Shown: positions 43,569 to 53,253 of the stretch, piece by piece
How positions within the stretch are numbered: the stretch's first letter is position 1
Layout: every line of letters begins with the position of its first letter
From: MED-G116 sp038147495
GTDB taxonomy: Bacteria; Pseudomonadota; Alphaproteobacteria; Puniceispirillales; Puniceispirillaceae
Length of the DNA stretch: 64,000 nucleotides
NCBI GenBank assembly: GCA_038147495.1
Contig: JAYQTT010000003.1
Coordinates: forward strand, 124,001-188,000
Direction: 5' to 3'
Notes under the pieces: generated by a model
Seen by the model: only the letters and a program-made list of their open reading frames with translations
Told to the model about the DNA's origin: nothing
Databases searched by the model: none
Position numbers and translations under genes: made by a program

Positions 43569-44390
43569 ATGGCACTCACAGTTGCTACCAACGTTGGCGC
43601 AATGGCTGCGTCTGCAGCAGCCTCAAGCGTGAACAGAGACATGAACACCTCAATAGAGCGTCTGTCGACTGGTTACCGCATCAATAGCGCATCAGACGAT
43701 GTGGCAGGCGTATCAATTGCATCACGCCTGGAAGCGGACGCGATGGGGCTGAAGCAGGCCCTTCGCAATGCATCAGACGCGCAGAACTTCCTTGACACGG
43801 CTGAGGGCGCGATGGAGGAAGTTAAGAACATCCTGCTCCGTATTCGGGAATTGGCTGTGCAGGGCTCGAACGCGACAAACAGCGCCACTGATGTTGGCTA
43901 CCTTGAAAATGAGATGACCGCTTTGGAAGCTGAGATTGCAGCCATTGGCACAGACACCACATGGTCTGATATCGAAATGCTGGGCGCAGATGCAGGAACA
44001 TTTCAATTCCAGGTTGGCACAAATGCAGCAGATGAAATTTCAATCACAACAACTGCATTGACCTTAGCCAATCTTAGCTTGGATGCGTCAGCAGTGACAA
44101 CTAATGCCACATCCGAGACATACATCACGACAGTTGACGCTGCCATCGAGACACTCAACGGATACCGGACTGCAATTGGCGAGGTCTCAAATCGTCTGAA
44201 CCACACAATTGCAAACTTGAGCAACAATATGCGTAACGTGGCAGAAGGTCTTGGCCGCATAAAAGACACCGACTTTGCAGAAGAGACAACAAACCTGACA
44301 AAAAATCAGATTTTGCAACAGGCAGCGACTGCAATGCTTGCTCAAGCCAATGCCTCAAAACAAGGTGTGCTGAGCTTGCTGCAAGGCTAA
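43569..44390 (+). CDS. fliC: Flagellin (copy 2)
   Basis: A 273-residue flagellin nearly identical to copy 1. Scattered differences (MALTVATNVG; DVGYLENEM; DAGTFQF) and a replaced central segment (LDASAVTTNATSETY, three residues shorter) lie in the part expected to face outward. Same ribosome site, leader hairpin and terminator as copy 1. Both copies could be incorporated in one filament. Confidence 0.95.
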   Translation: MALTVATNVGAMAASAAASSVNRDMNTSIERLSTGYRINSASDDVAGVSIASRLEADAMGLKQALRNASDAQNFLDTAEGAMEEVKNILLRIRELAVQGSNATNSATDVGYLENEMTALEAEIAAIGTDTTWSDIEMLGADAGTFQFQVGTNAADEISITTTALTLANLSLDASAVTTNATSETYITTVDAAIETLNGYRTAIGEVSNRLNHTIANLSNNMRNVAEGLGRIKDTDFAEETTNLTKNQILQQAATAMLAQANASKQGVLSLLQG

Positions 44391-44429
44391 ATAATTAAGC
44401 CTGACAACCTCAGGAACAACTACAATTAG

Positions 44430-44457
44430 GGCCGCCACTGTTTATGTGGCGGCCTTT
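44430..44457 (+). terminator. Rho-independent terminator of flagellin 2
   Basis: GGCCGCCAC, loop TGTTTAT, GTGGCGGCC, followed by only TTT. Weaker T-run than copy 1; it also lies beyond the end of the convergent flgL. Confidence 0.75.
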
Positions 44458-44526
44458 CACCTTTTTGCTAACAGGCAGAATAAGCGCTCTCACCATCAAG
44501 CAAGCAATACCAAAGAACGTCTCAAT

Positions 44527-45429
44527 TCAACGTATGAAGTCAAAAAGGCTCTGCTGACCTATCATTGAAAAGGCCTTTTGTGCTGCATCCCGGCTGACCA
44601 TCAAAGATTGCAAACGAGTCACAATCTCTGCAAGATCCGTATCCTGCATTTCAGATTGACTTTCCTTCATAAGAAGTTCGCGCTGCTCCAATACTTTTTC
44701 CTGCCCATTGGCCTTGTTGATCTGCGAACCAACAAAAGCACGTTGATCCGAGATGTGGCTGAGTGCACTGCGAATATTTTCGATTGAAATTGAGCTTGTT
44801 TGACCGCTTTCAATCTGCGTTTCTATCGTGCTTATCATGTCAAACAATCCAACCGGTCCGTTTCCCGTGGGGACACGCTGAAACACTGTCGCTCCGTCTA
44901 TCGCAGTCTGAAGTTTCATCGTCTCAGATATTCGAGTGTAAGACAGACCCCGATCACCATGATATGTAACCGAACCATCAATCTCTGAGATAAATGGCGT
45001 CACATCACTCTTGTAACCGCCAAATAGCGCATTGCCCTGGGGGTCTTTACTGTTTGCCACATCCTTTATCGCATCCTTCAGCATGGATATTTCAGATTTG
45101 ATGGCTGCACGCGCATTTGGCCCGTAGGTTCCATTACGCACCTGCACAGTCAATTCATAAATGCGCGTGATCATAGTCTCAACATTCTCGAGAACTGTCT
45201 CACTCAGATTCAGCCGGACATATCCACGGTCTATATTTTTCTGATACTGCTCAATCTTGGATAGTTGATCTTTGATCGCTGAGACTTGCGCAGCTGTTAC
45301 AGGATCATCAGACGCCTGCAAAATTCTAGACCCCGTGGCGATGCGACGCTGATCATCCTGAATTTCTGCGTTGAGGCGGTTAAACCCACTGATTGATTGT
45401 TCATTGAATATTTTTGTGCTGACCTGCAT
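44527..45429 (-). CDS. flgL: Hook-filament junction protein FlgL (HAP3)
   Basis: A 300-residue flagellin-family protein: an N-terminal helix pair with GFNRLNAEIQDDQRRIATGS and LQASDDPVTAAQVSAIKDQL, and C-terminal DLAEIVTRLQSLMVSRDAAQ ending QQSLFDFIR. It joins FlgK to the filament. It lies 12 bases after flgK and is transcribed toward the flagellins. Confidence 0.93.
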   Translation of the reverse strand: MQVSTKIFNEQSISGFNRLNAEIQDDQRRIATGSRILQASDDPVTAAQVSAIKDQLSKIEQYQKNIDRGYVRLNLSETVLENVETMITRIYELTVQVRNGTYGPNARAAIKSEISMLKDAIKDVANSKDPQGNALFGGYKSDVTPFISEIDGSVTYHGDRGLSYTRISETMKLQTAIDGATVFQRVPTGNGPVGLFDMISTIETQIESGQTSSISIENIRSALSHISDQRAFVGSQINKANGQEKVLEQRELLMKESQSEMQDTDLAEIVTRLQSLMVSRDAAQKAFSMIGQQSLFDFIR

Positions 45430-45441
45430 TTATCGTCACTC

Positions 45442-48400
45442 CTACACCATGTCCAACAGCGTGTTGAAAAGCTCTCTCGCGGTCGAGAGAATCCGTGCTG
45501 ATGCCTGATAGGCCTGCTGCTGCTGAATGAGATTTGAAGCCTCAGTGTCAAGGTTTACACCAGTATACGCGGCTTCCGCGGTAACACTGGCATCTCGGAG
45601 AGACTCTGCGGCATCACGAGCCAAATTTCCGGACTCTACCCTGGCACCAAGCCGAGATACCATGATGTTGAAGGTATTTTGAAACCCACCACTGCCATCA
45701 ATGCTCGAAGACTGCGCGTCCAGAATTTTTAGAAGCGTTCTGCCATCTCCAATGCCATCACCATTGTCAGCAATGTAGAATAAATCACCATTCGCGAACT
45801 GACCGTTTAAATCTATCCGCAATGAAAGAGCCTCGGCAATTCCGTCATTGTCTAAAATCCGCGTCGCCCTTGAGGTGCCTGTTTCAGTGTCAATAAATTC
45901 CACTGTTCTAGTTGCTGCGTCGACAACTTTAACAGTGACATCATGGTCAATTGTTGGCGCGTCGACTGGCAACTCATCGTATTGCAGCGTCACGCTCCTT
46001 GCACCAGTTGAGCCAACCACAACTATCAGCTCTTCGTCTGGAAGGTTCGATAGGACCATTCTTTGCTTCGCTAGACTATTTGCAGTGGCGGAGACTGCAG
46101 GCGGCGCGTCATCACCTATGGCAACTCCCTCTACCTTGGCCCCACTCCGGACAAGATGAAAGGTCTGGGCCGTGTACGAGAAGCCAACTGTTGTGGCCGG
46201 GCTGGCCACGCCGGTGGTCAAGTCCACCGCAGTCGTTGGCCAAATATTCGCGGTGAGATCAATCGCGGTGGCCCCCACAACGCCACCCTCTGTAAATGTC
46301 GTGGCAAAGTTCACACCATCGTCGCGCGAAAACCAAACAACGTCATCTAGGACCTCTGCACTATACCCTTTCTTGTCCGCCAAATTGTCAAAAGCCGTTT
46401 TTATCGCAGTGGCTATTTCATCATCGTCACCCGCCGACAAAGCCGCGGTTGTCAATGTCAAATCGTCACCGGCACCCGCTCCAGCACCCACCAGTTCAAG
46501 CTGGATTGTCTCTCCTCCCTCAGCCGAGTCACCCCCGTCTTTGGAGCTTATACCTATCCACGGTTGATTTGAAAAATATGTAGTTGGGGTGATGCCTCCA
46601 GAAGCAAGGCCAAACCGAACTGCTGCATCCATGTTGCCAAGCGACTCAGCATCCGTAACGATGCCAATATTCGACTTGCTAACAGATCCGCCATTTGAAG
46701 AAATCTTAAGTTTGTAGTCCTTCCCATAACTCGCACTCAAGCGACCTTCTTCTCCACCAGTAACAAAAACTTCCTCGCCTCTCATCTCGATCTTATAGTT
46801 CTGACCCTCAAAATTAACCAGAACAGAGTCACCATCGGCAGGCATTTTGACAAGCTTGCCAGTGATTTTCGTCTGAGAGCTATCATACGACACGTCCAAT
46901 ATTTTATCATTGCCAACACTGACGGTGATGTTGGTGCCGTCGCTGACAAATTTATAAATGTTGCCATCATAAGTAGCACTGACTTGACCAGATGAGTGAA
47001 TTCCAGCCTCAGTCAGGCCAATATCACCAAGTGTGAAAGAAAAGGGTTGGGCTACAGATGATTTGCCGTAGATGTAGGACGAGGGTGCGCTGGAGCGCAT
47101 TTTGGCTACCATCGCTTTTGCAACATCCGAGCCAGTCGTGCCTGCAATATCCGATGGCCCAACGGTTGCCGATAGACTCCCAAAATTCGCGGTGTACTCG
47201 GCACTGGACGCGACGGCTGTTAACCCGTTGGGTGACCCTTCGTCTGTATCAACCCCCTCGAGGAAATCAAAAATCACAGAGCCCGATGTAGCACCATTCG
47301 TCACTTCAAGCAGGATGTCATCATCAGTGAATACAGATGCAATTTCCACACCCATGTATCCGCTTGAACCCGATAGATTCAGATAGTCATCGTTATAAAC
47401 CGCACCTTCTTTAAACGGAGGCCCTGCCGAAATTTTTTCCTGCCAAGATTGGAGATTGGCAGGATCAATAGCAGCACCTGCGATTTGGCGCCCTTCTCGC
47501 GTTAAAATTCTAACACTTGATGCATCCTCAATTCGCTCAGACACAACCCCAGTTTTGATCCCACCGGCACCAAGAGTAATTTTGCCACTTGCAAAGCTGT
47601 CTTTGGATAAACTGAGGGTAAGATTACCCTCTTCTCCAGAGGCAAACCCACCCAGTTCAGCGAGCGTAACTGAGCTACCCGTTGAGGAAATTGATCCAGT
47701 CAATGCGCCAATGTTCAACAGTTTGGCTATTTCACTCATATCCTCCCAATTGGCAACATCAGTGTTAAAATTGGACTTGTTGAGTGAAAAGGTGACAGTG
47801 TCACTTGTGGTCACATTGTTGGTATCTGTAGACCTTATAACAACCGACAAAGAACTAGCGCTGCCAACATCTGTGTTACTTAAATTGAATTGAACATCAG
47901 ATTGTTTAATCAAGCTGAGTATATCAACAGAATTCACGTTTGCTGGGATTACTGCGACTGGCCCCTCATTAATAAATGTTGTGGCCGCAGATGCTGTCAG
48001 ATTATTGGAGAAAACTGAGGCAATCTCCGGAAGTCCAGAAGGCTCCGATGCGCCTGACCCAGATACTTCAAAAGTGGCATCGGAGGGATTGTTTGCATCG
48101 GCTGATATCAGCTTAGGCGATGATGCAGCAAACTCCTGCGGCCGTGACAAGCCAAAAGCCATGTTGGCCGCATTTCCTCGCGAGGGATCAAAAATAAATT
48201 GGTCAAAATCATTTGCCACACCGTCGAAGGAAAATGTAACCCCGGGCAGGCTAACTCTGCTCTTTCCAGACGCGATTATGTCACCACTTCTTGAACGCGC
48301 ATTCCAAACTTTGTCGTTGTCATTAAATGTCAGCGTGATTGATGTATTTTCAATAAGATCGAAGTCATTGACTTTGACACTTGCAGTGACATCACCGAGG

Positions 48401-49413
48401 TTGGACCCACTACCGGTGAGCGTGAAATTTGCGACCCGAAAAAGATCCTTGCCAGCGTTACCCTCAAGATCAAGGCCTTGCTTATGCGTTTGGTTTAGAT
48501 CATGAGCGAGCCTAAATGCCAAATTATCAATTTCGGCAACCACTCCAGAAGTCGTGCTATATGCTTCCGCAAGACCTTGGATTGCGCCACTCGCCACTTG
48601 AGTGGTAGGCACAACACCTGAGGGGCTTTGCGTAGCAAAAATTAAACCTTCAGCCCCCTCAGAAACTGTTAGTTTTCGTGAAGATGTTGCATTAACGAGT
48701 AAAGGGCCATTGCCGCTGGGTCCAAGCGAGACCTTCGCCACACCTTTTGATGAAAGTGTAATTGAAACACCAACGAGAGCTGAAATTTTATCCAACAACA
48801 AATCCCTTTTATCGAGGAGGGAATTGTTGACATTTTTGCCACCAGATGAAGCAATTTGTTGGTTCAAATTTGCCATTTCACTGGTCAAAATATTCACATC
48901 AATCGTTCTTCGCTCTATGTCCTTGAGGATTCCATCTCTGGTCTGAGATATTAGGTTCGAGGTTTGAACAAACGTATCAGCGAGCATCCGGCCTTTTTCG
49001 AGGGCAACCGAACGGGCGGATAGGTCTGATGGCGAATTGACTATCTCTTGCAAACTATTGAAAAAGTCACCAATCGCCGAACCCAAATTTGCTTCACCCG
49101 GCAAAAGCAGGTTTTCAATCTGGCCGACATTGGCGCTGAATGTATCTGCCTTTTCAAAATCTGCTGTTGCCGCACGCGCCTTGTTCAACAAGAATTCGTC
49201 AAAAGATCTCCGGATGCTCTCGACACGCACACCTAAACCTGTTTGGTCGGAAACGCCGGTAACACCAGATTTGCCACTTAACACCTCCTGTAAACTTGCC
49301 TCTCTACGCTTGTAACCATCTGAATTGATGTTAGCGATATTCTGGCCCGTTACAGACAACGCCTGTTGGTAGGACTGAAGTCCGGATTTGCCGATGTCAA
49401 AAAGACTGGCCAT
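45442..49413 (-). CDS. flgK: Giant hook-filament junction protein FlgK (HAP1)
   Basis: A 1323-residue FlgK; typical members have about 550. Residues about 1-340 (LFDIGKSGLQSYQQALSVTG, then LNQQIASSGG and LLDKRDLLLDKISALVG) and the last 100 or so (SNLIQQQQAYQASARILSTA) are standard D0/D1. Between them roughly 850 residues of Ser/Thr/Gly/Asp-rich beta-type sequence are inserted, which must project from the hook-filament junction. The frame is continuous, so this is not an assembly artefact of a stop. It lies four bases downstream of flgJ. Confidence 0.92.
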   Translation of the reverse strand: MASLFDIGKSGLQSYQQALSVTGQNIANINSDGYKRREASLQEVLSGKSGVTGVSDQTGLGVRVESIRRSFDEFLLNKARAATADFEKADTFSANVGQIENLLLPGEANLGSAIGDFFNSLQEIVNSPSDLSARSVALEKGRMLADTFVQTSNLISQTRDGILKDIERRTIDVNILTSEMANLNQQIASSGGKNVNNSLLDKRDLLLDKISALVGVSITLSSKGVAKVSLGPSGNGPLLVNATSSRKLTVSEGAEGLIFATQSPSGVVPTTQVASGAIQGLAEAYSTTSGVVAEIDNLAFRLAHDLNQTHKQGLDLEGNAGKDLFRVANFTLTGSGSNLGDVTASVKVNDFDLIENTSITLTFNDNDKVWNARSRSGDIIASGKSRVSLPGVTFSFDGVANDFDQFIFDPSRGNAANMAFGLSRPQEFAASSPKLISADANNPSDATFEVSGSGASEPSGLPEIASVFSNNLTASAATTFINEGPVAVIPANVNSVDILSLIKQSDVQFNLSNTDVGSASSLSVVIRSTDTNNVTTSDTVTFSLNKSNFNTDVANWEDMSEIAKLLNIGALTGSISSTGSSVTLAELGGFASGEEGNLTLSLSKDSFASGKITLGAGGIKTGVVSERIEDASSVRILTREGRQIAGAAIDPANLQSWQEKISAGPPFKEGAVYNDDYLNLSGSSGYMGVEIASVFTDDDILLEVTNGATSGSVIFDFLEGVDTDEGSPNGLTAVASSAEYTANFGSLSATVGPSDIAGTTGSDVAKAMVAKMRSSAPSSYIYGKSSVAQPFSFTLGDIGLTEAGIHSSGQVSATYDGNIYKFVSDGTNITVSVGNDKILDVSYDSSQTKITGKLVKMPADGDSVLVNFEGQNYKIEMRGEEVFVTGGEEGRLSASYGKDYKLKISSNGGSVSKSNIGIVTDAESLGNMDAAVRFGLASGGITPTTYFSNQPWIGISSKDGGDSAEGGETIQLELVGAGAGAGDDLTLTTAALSAGDDDEIATAIKTAFDNLADKKGYSAEVLDDVVWFSRDDGVNFATTFTEGGVVGATAIDLTANIWPTTAVDLTTGVASPATTVGFSYTAQTFHLVRSGAKVEGVAIGDDAPPAVSATANSLAKQRMVLSNLPDEELIVVVGSTGARSVTLQYDELPVDAPTIDHDVTVKVVDAATRTVEFIDTETGTSRATRILDNDGIAEALSLRIDLNGQFANGDLFYIADNGDGIGDGRTLLKILDAQSSSIDGSGGFQNTFNIMVSRLGARVESGNLARDAAESLRDASVTAEAAYTGVNLDTEASNLIQQQQAYQASARILSTARELFNTLLDMV

Positions 49414-49417
49414 CGCG

Positions 49418-49723
49418 CTATTTCACCCGTTTGCTGAGTTGTTCAACCAGCGCATCAGCGATGCCCAGATTGATTTTGCCAGATAATTGGTCGGCATATT
49501 CGCGATCAAGCATCTGTTCATATGTTGTCTTCGCAGAGCTGCCAAAAATATCATCCGCCAGTTTTGTTTGCCGGGCCTGCTTCATGAATTCATTGAGGAA
49601 GATCGCTTCAAATTTCTCTGCAACCTCACGCAACTCATCCTTTGCCGATAGCTTTTCTGTCGGTTGTGTGACGGCAATCAACGTGGACTGCAGGTCGGCT
49701 GGTTGCGCATATTTATCAATCAT
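49418..49723 (-). CDS. flgJ: Rod-binding protein FlgJ (rod-cap domain only)
   Basis: A 101-residue protein corresponding to the N-terminal rod-binding domain of FlgJ (LREVAEKFEAIFLNEFMKQA, then YEQMLDREYADQLS). The peptidoglycan-hydrolase half of enteric FlgJ is absent, as in most alphaproteobacteria, so a separate enzyme must open the wall. It lies between flgI and flgK. Confidence 0.92.
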   Translation of the reverse strand: MIDKYAQPADLQSTLIAVTQPTEKLSAKDELREVAEKFEAIFLNEFMKQARQTKLADDIFGSSAKTTYEQMLDREYADQLSGKINLGIADALVEQLSKRVK

Positions 49724-49738
49724 GGCCTGCCCTCCAGC

Positions 49739-50872
49739 TTAAATCACGATGATCTCGGCACGAAGAGCGCCGGCTTCACGCAGTGCCTCAAGAATGGCGA
49801 CCATGTCGGCCGCCCCTGCCCCGACTGCATTGACCGCATCAACGATATCCGAAAGCTCAACACCCGAGTCGAAGATAAAGGCTTTGGCCACCTCCTCCTC
49901 GATTTGAATTTGCGAGTCAGCGACCGTTGTATCCGCACCTGGCGTTGTTGTCGTGACACCATCGGTTGTGGTCGTTGTTCCCTGACCTCTCACCACATTC
50001 TGATCTTCGTTGACCCTGACGGTAAGCGAACCATGCGTGACAACAGCCGGAGTCACCCTCACGTCACCCCCGATAACAATCGTTCCCGTTCGCGCGTTGA
50101 CAATCACCTTTGCGGCGGGGCGCGCCGGGTCAACTTCGATATTTTCGAGTAAGCTGACAAAAGACACCTTCTGTGATGGATCCACCGGTGCCCTGACCTT
50201 GATCGAGGAGGCATCAAGTGGCACCGCCACAGATGGACCAAATACCTCATTCACGGCGTCCGATACACGAATGGCCGTGCTGAAATCTGCTTGATGCAAA
50301 TTGAGGATGATATTCTCACTGCTCTGGAACGGCGTATCGACCATTTTTTCCACCGATGCACCACGCGGAATACGGCCAACAGTGGGTACGTTGACGATCA
50401 CTGAAGATCCGTCATTCCCGCTAACACCAAGCCCGCCAACAACCAAGTTCCCCTGTGCAACCGCATAGGTCTCGCCATCAGCGCCAAGCATCGGTGTCAT
50501 CAGCAATGTGCCGCCGCGCAGTGATTTTGCGCCGCCGATTGTCGACACCGTTACATCCATCCGTTGACCGGGCTTCATGAAGGCGGGCATATCGGCCGTC
50601 ACCATGACCGCCGCGGCATTTTTTGCCGTCAGATTTGCCGCATCGGTGACCAGACCAAATTGTGAAACCATCGATTGCATTGACTGCAGGGTCAGACCTG
50701 AACTGCCATCACCGGTGCCATTGAGTCCGACAACAACACCATAGCCAACAAGCTGATTTGACCTGACACCGGCGATTGATGTCAGGTCTTTCAGCCGATC
50801 GGCCATCGCAGTGGAGTGACCCAGCAGACATGCCAGAAGAAAAATGCTGGCTATTCTCAAAAATCTGATCAT
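49739..50872 (-). CDS. flgI: Flagellar P-ring protein FlgI
   Basis: A 377-residue FlgI with a Sec signal peptide (FLRIASIFLLACLLGHSTAMA). The family segment RLKDLTSIAGVRSNQLVGYG begins the mature protein, and the ending DMVAILEALREAGALRAEI is standard. It forms the periplasmic P-ring bushing around the rod and depends on FlgA, encoded near 62 kb. Confidence 0.96.
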   Translation of the reverse strand: MIRFLRIASIFLLACLLGHSTAMADRLKDLTSIAGVRSNQLVGYGVVVGLNGTGDGSSGLTLQSMQSMVSQFGLVTDAANLTAKNAAAVMVTADMPAFMKPGQRMDVTVSTIGGAKSLRGGTLLMTPMLGADGETYAVAQGNLVVGGLGVSGNDGSSVIVNVPTVGRIPRGASVEKMVDTPFQSSENIILNLHQADFSTAIRVSDAVNEVFGPSVAVPLDASSIKVRAPVDPSQKVSFVSLLENIEVDPARPAAKVIVNARTGTIVIGGDVRVTPAVVTHGSLTVRVNEDQNVVRGQGTTTTTDGVTTTTPGADTTVADSQIQIEEEVAKAFIFDSGVELSDIVDAVNAVGAGAADMVAILEALREAGALRAEIIVI

Positions 50873-50884
50873 CGTTCATCCATC

Positions 50885-51574
50885 CTAGAAAGGTGACACC
50901 GCTCTCATCATGCGGCTCAGCCATCCCTGTCTTGAAGAGTCGGCAATCTCACCGGCGCCGACATAGGTGATTTCAGCGTCAGCAATCCGATTGGACGCAA
51001 TGAGGTTGGTTGCAGAAATGTCTTCAGGTCGAACCAGACCAGTCAATCGGACATATTCATCACCATTGTTCAAACGTAATTTTTTCTGACCGGCAATTTC
51101 CATATTTCCGTTTTCAAATACCCGCGTCACGGTAACCGTCAGGTAACCGGTCAAGGAATTTGATTGTGCGGCATTGCCAGAGCCCGCGAAACTGCGGGTT
51201 GTGCCAGCGGTCAGGCCAGCGGCGTTCTTGTCATAGCCACCCGTCAACACATTTGGCAGACCAGTGGGCAATGTCAGAGCAAAAGCATCGTTCTTTGATG
51301 AGGCTGCCGATTGAGATTTTGTTGCAGCGAATGTCTCATTCAAATTCACCGTGAGGATATCACCAACCTGACGGGCCCGTCTGTCTGTGGCGAACAGGCC
51401 GCCCTTGGAAGCGGCGTAAATGCCACCGGTTGGCGCTTCTGCCTCATCGGGGATATGTGCCTCCGGATAAATTGGTTCAAAGGCAAGGGATGCGGCATTC
51501 TCCACATGTGTCGAACAGGCGCCAAGCAACATGATGACAACAAGAAATACAGGTGTGAAAAAATGCCTAAACAT
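50885..51574 (-). CDS. flgH: Flagellar L-ring lipoprotein FlgH
   Basis: A 229-residue FlgH with lipobox LLGAC (Cys at about residue 20). The conserved GGIYAASKGGLFATDRRARQ, VGDILTVNLNETFAATKSQS and VRLTGLVRPEDISATNLIAS blocks are present. It forms the outer-membrane L-ring. It lies 12 bases upstream of flgI. Confidence 0.95.
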   Translation of the reverse strand: MFRHFFTPVFLVVIMLLGACSTHVENAASLAFEPIYPEAHIPDEAEAPTGGIYAASKGGLFATDRRARQVGDILTVNLNETFAATKSQSAASSKNDAFALTLPTGLPNVLTGGYDKNAAGLTAGTTRSFAGSGNAAQSNSLTGYLTVTVTRVFENGNMEIAGQKKLRLNNGDEYVRLTGLVRPEDISATNLIASNRIADAEITYVGAGEIADSSRQGWLSRMMRAVSPF

Positions 51575-51598
51575 TGTCTTTGATCCGTTCGCTGGCGA

Positions 51599-52387
51599 CT
51601 AGAGGTTATTCGAAATGAAGCGCAACATCTCATCAACCGATGTGATGGTCTTTGAACTCACCTCATAAGCGCGTTGGGTTTCGATCATCTCAACCAGCTC
51701 TTGAACAACATTGACGTTTGACGCCTCGAGCGACCCCTGAATGACTCGTCCAAGACCCTCTTCTTGCGGGTTGCCCACGATGGGATCACCACTCGAGTCG
51801 GTCTGGGTGTAAAAGCTCTCACCGATAGGTTGTAGGCCAACCCGGTTGGTGAAGTCTGCAATCGTCAGCTGGCCAATAACCTCGGCCGCCACTGCACCCT
51901 GTTGCAATACGCTTATAATGCCGTCTCGGGAGATATTGATCTGCGAGACACCTGCTGGGAAAGCAATTTCCGGCTGAACAACATAGCCACTAGATGTGGT
52001 CAGCACACCATCTTCGTTAGTCGAGAATGAGCCATTTCGGGTATAGCCGATACGGCCATCAGGAAGCAAAACTTGGAAAAAACCAGTGCCTTCGATCGCC
52101 ACATCAAGCGAATTGTCTGTGGTGATCATGCTGCCTTGTGACATGTTTTTCTGGGTATTCACGATGCGAGCGCCCGTACCCACAGAAAAGGATGATGTCA
52201 GGTTTGTTTCGGCAGTTGTTTGATCGCCAGCAACCCGGCGCACTTGATAGAGCAAAGTTTCAAAATTTGCGCGGTCGCGTTTAAAACCGGTTGTGCTGAC
52301 GTTTGCCAAATTGTTGGCGATGATCTGCATGCGGGTTTGCTGGGCATTAAGGCCGGTTTTGGCCACGTGCATGGAACTGGTTGACAT
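51599..52387 (-). CDS. flgG: Distal rod protein FlgG
   Basis: A 262-residue FlgG of standard length: AKTGLNAQQTRMQIIANNLA at the start and LVEMIETQRAYEVSSKTITS at the end. It forms the distal rod, which passes through the P and L rings. A near-perfect sigma-54 promoter at 52427-52443 lies 40 bases upstream, so flgGHIJ(KL) can be expressed apart from flgBCDEF. Confidence 0.96.
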   Translation of the reverse strand: MSTSSMHVAKTGLNAQQTRMQIIANNLANVSTTGFKRDRANFETLLYQVRRVAGDQTTAETNLTSSFSVGTGARIVNTQKNMSQGSMITTDNSLDVAIEGTGFFQVLLPDGRIGYTRNGSFSTNEDGVLTTSSGYVVQPEIAFPAGVSQINISRDGIISVLQQGAVAAEVIGQLTIADFTNRVGLQPIGESFYTQTDSSGDPIVGNPQEEGLGRVIQGSLEASNVNVVQELVEMIETQRAYEVSSKTITSVDEMLRFISNNL

Positions 52388-52426
52388 CCGTTATCTCCTG
52401 CGCGGAATAAATACTATTCCTAATTA

Positions 52427-52443
52427 AGCAAGAGATGTGCCAA
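52427..52443 (-). promoter_or_regulatory. Sigma-54 promoter of flgG
   Basis: TTGGCACATCTCTTGCT is near-perfect (TTGGCAC, N5, TTGC). The predicted start near 52416 leaves about 28 bases to the flgG ATG. Confidence 0.85.
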
Positions 52444-52464
52444 AGCCTGTTGCAGGCGATTAAA

Positions 52465-53220
52465 TTAGCTTGGCATTCTCATAAGGCTGGCACCGGCTTC
52501 ATCTGCATCAGATGCAGATTTGATCAACTTGATGTTGATCTCATATGCGCGCTGATCCTCGATTGTGTTAACGAGCTCTTCGGTAATGTTTACGTTGCTG
52601 AGCTCTACATGTTTTTGCACAATTTTTGGAATACCATCAATGGCCGGGACGGCGCCATCCACAGTACGGATTTCTCCGTCTATGGCTTTTTGCAGCTGGA
52701 CGTCAAAGGCGCTGGTGAGGGCGATTTTACCTACCTCAACTTTTGTGCCCGGTTCCGATCCAAGAGGTTCAACCCGAACCACTCCCTCATCAGTTATGTC
52801 AATGCTTCTATACGCACCAACATTGATCGGCTGCAAATTTTCGCCAAGCAATTGTTGTTGGGCTCCGTTTACGAGCGTACCATCGTTAGTAACACTCAGA
52901 TCACCACGGCGACTCAATGAGGGAGCGCCAGGACCTTTTACAACGAAATAGCCATCACCGCGGATGGCGATATCAAGTTTCGAACCTGTTTGAGACAGAG
53001 TACCGGGATCAGACTCGAAGACGTTTGTGTCATCACGTATCGCTAGAGCACGCGACTGAAATGTATTGTAGCTGGACATAAAAGCAGAGCCGACCGATTT
53101 GGTACCAAGGTCCCGCCGGTAGCCGGGCACATTGATATTTGCCATATTTTGCGCGCGTACCGATCGGTTGTCATAGATGTTGTTCAGCGTGTTGAACGCG
53201 GTATAGATCAACTTATCCAT
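52465..53220 (-). CDS. flgF: Proximal rod protein FlgF
   Basis: A 251-residue rod protein with D0 motif (FNTLNNIYDNRSVRAQNMAN, then INVPGYRRD) and C-terminal LVNTIEDQRAYEINIKLIKS. Placement between flgE and flgG supports FlgF. The N-terminus differs somewhat from FlgG, as expected. Confidence 0.92.
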   Translation of the reverse strand: MDKLIYTAFNTLNNIYDNRSVRAQNMANINVPGYRRDLGTKSVGSAFMSSYNTFQSRALAIRDDTNVFESDPGTLSQTGSKLDIAIRGDGYFVVKGPGAPSLSRRGDLSVTNDGTLVNGAQQQLLGENLQPINVGAYRSIDITDEGVVRVEPLGSEPGTKVEVGKIALTSAFDVQLQKAIDGEIRTVDGAVPAIDGIPKIVQKHVELSNVNITEELVNTIEDQRAYEINIKLIKSASDADEAGASLMRMPS

Positions 53221-53253
53221 GCGTAGCTCCTGCCTTCATACCTTGGTTTGACT

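Larger units (their letters stand above)
42370..44454. repeat. Tandem duplication of a flagellin unit (about 1.02 kb per copy)
   Basis: Copy 1 spans about 42370-43394 and copy 2 about 43440-44454. Leader, coding region and terminator are all repeated and nearly identical; the copies differ mainly around codons 170-195 of the flagellin, where copy 2 has lost three codons. This indicates a recent duplication with divergence or selection limited to one segment. Confidence 0.92.
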
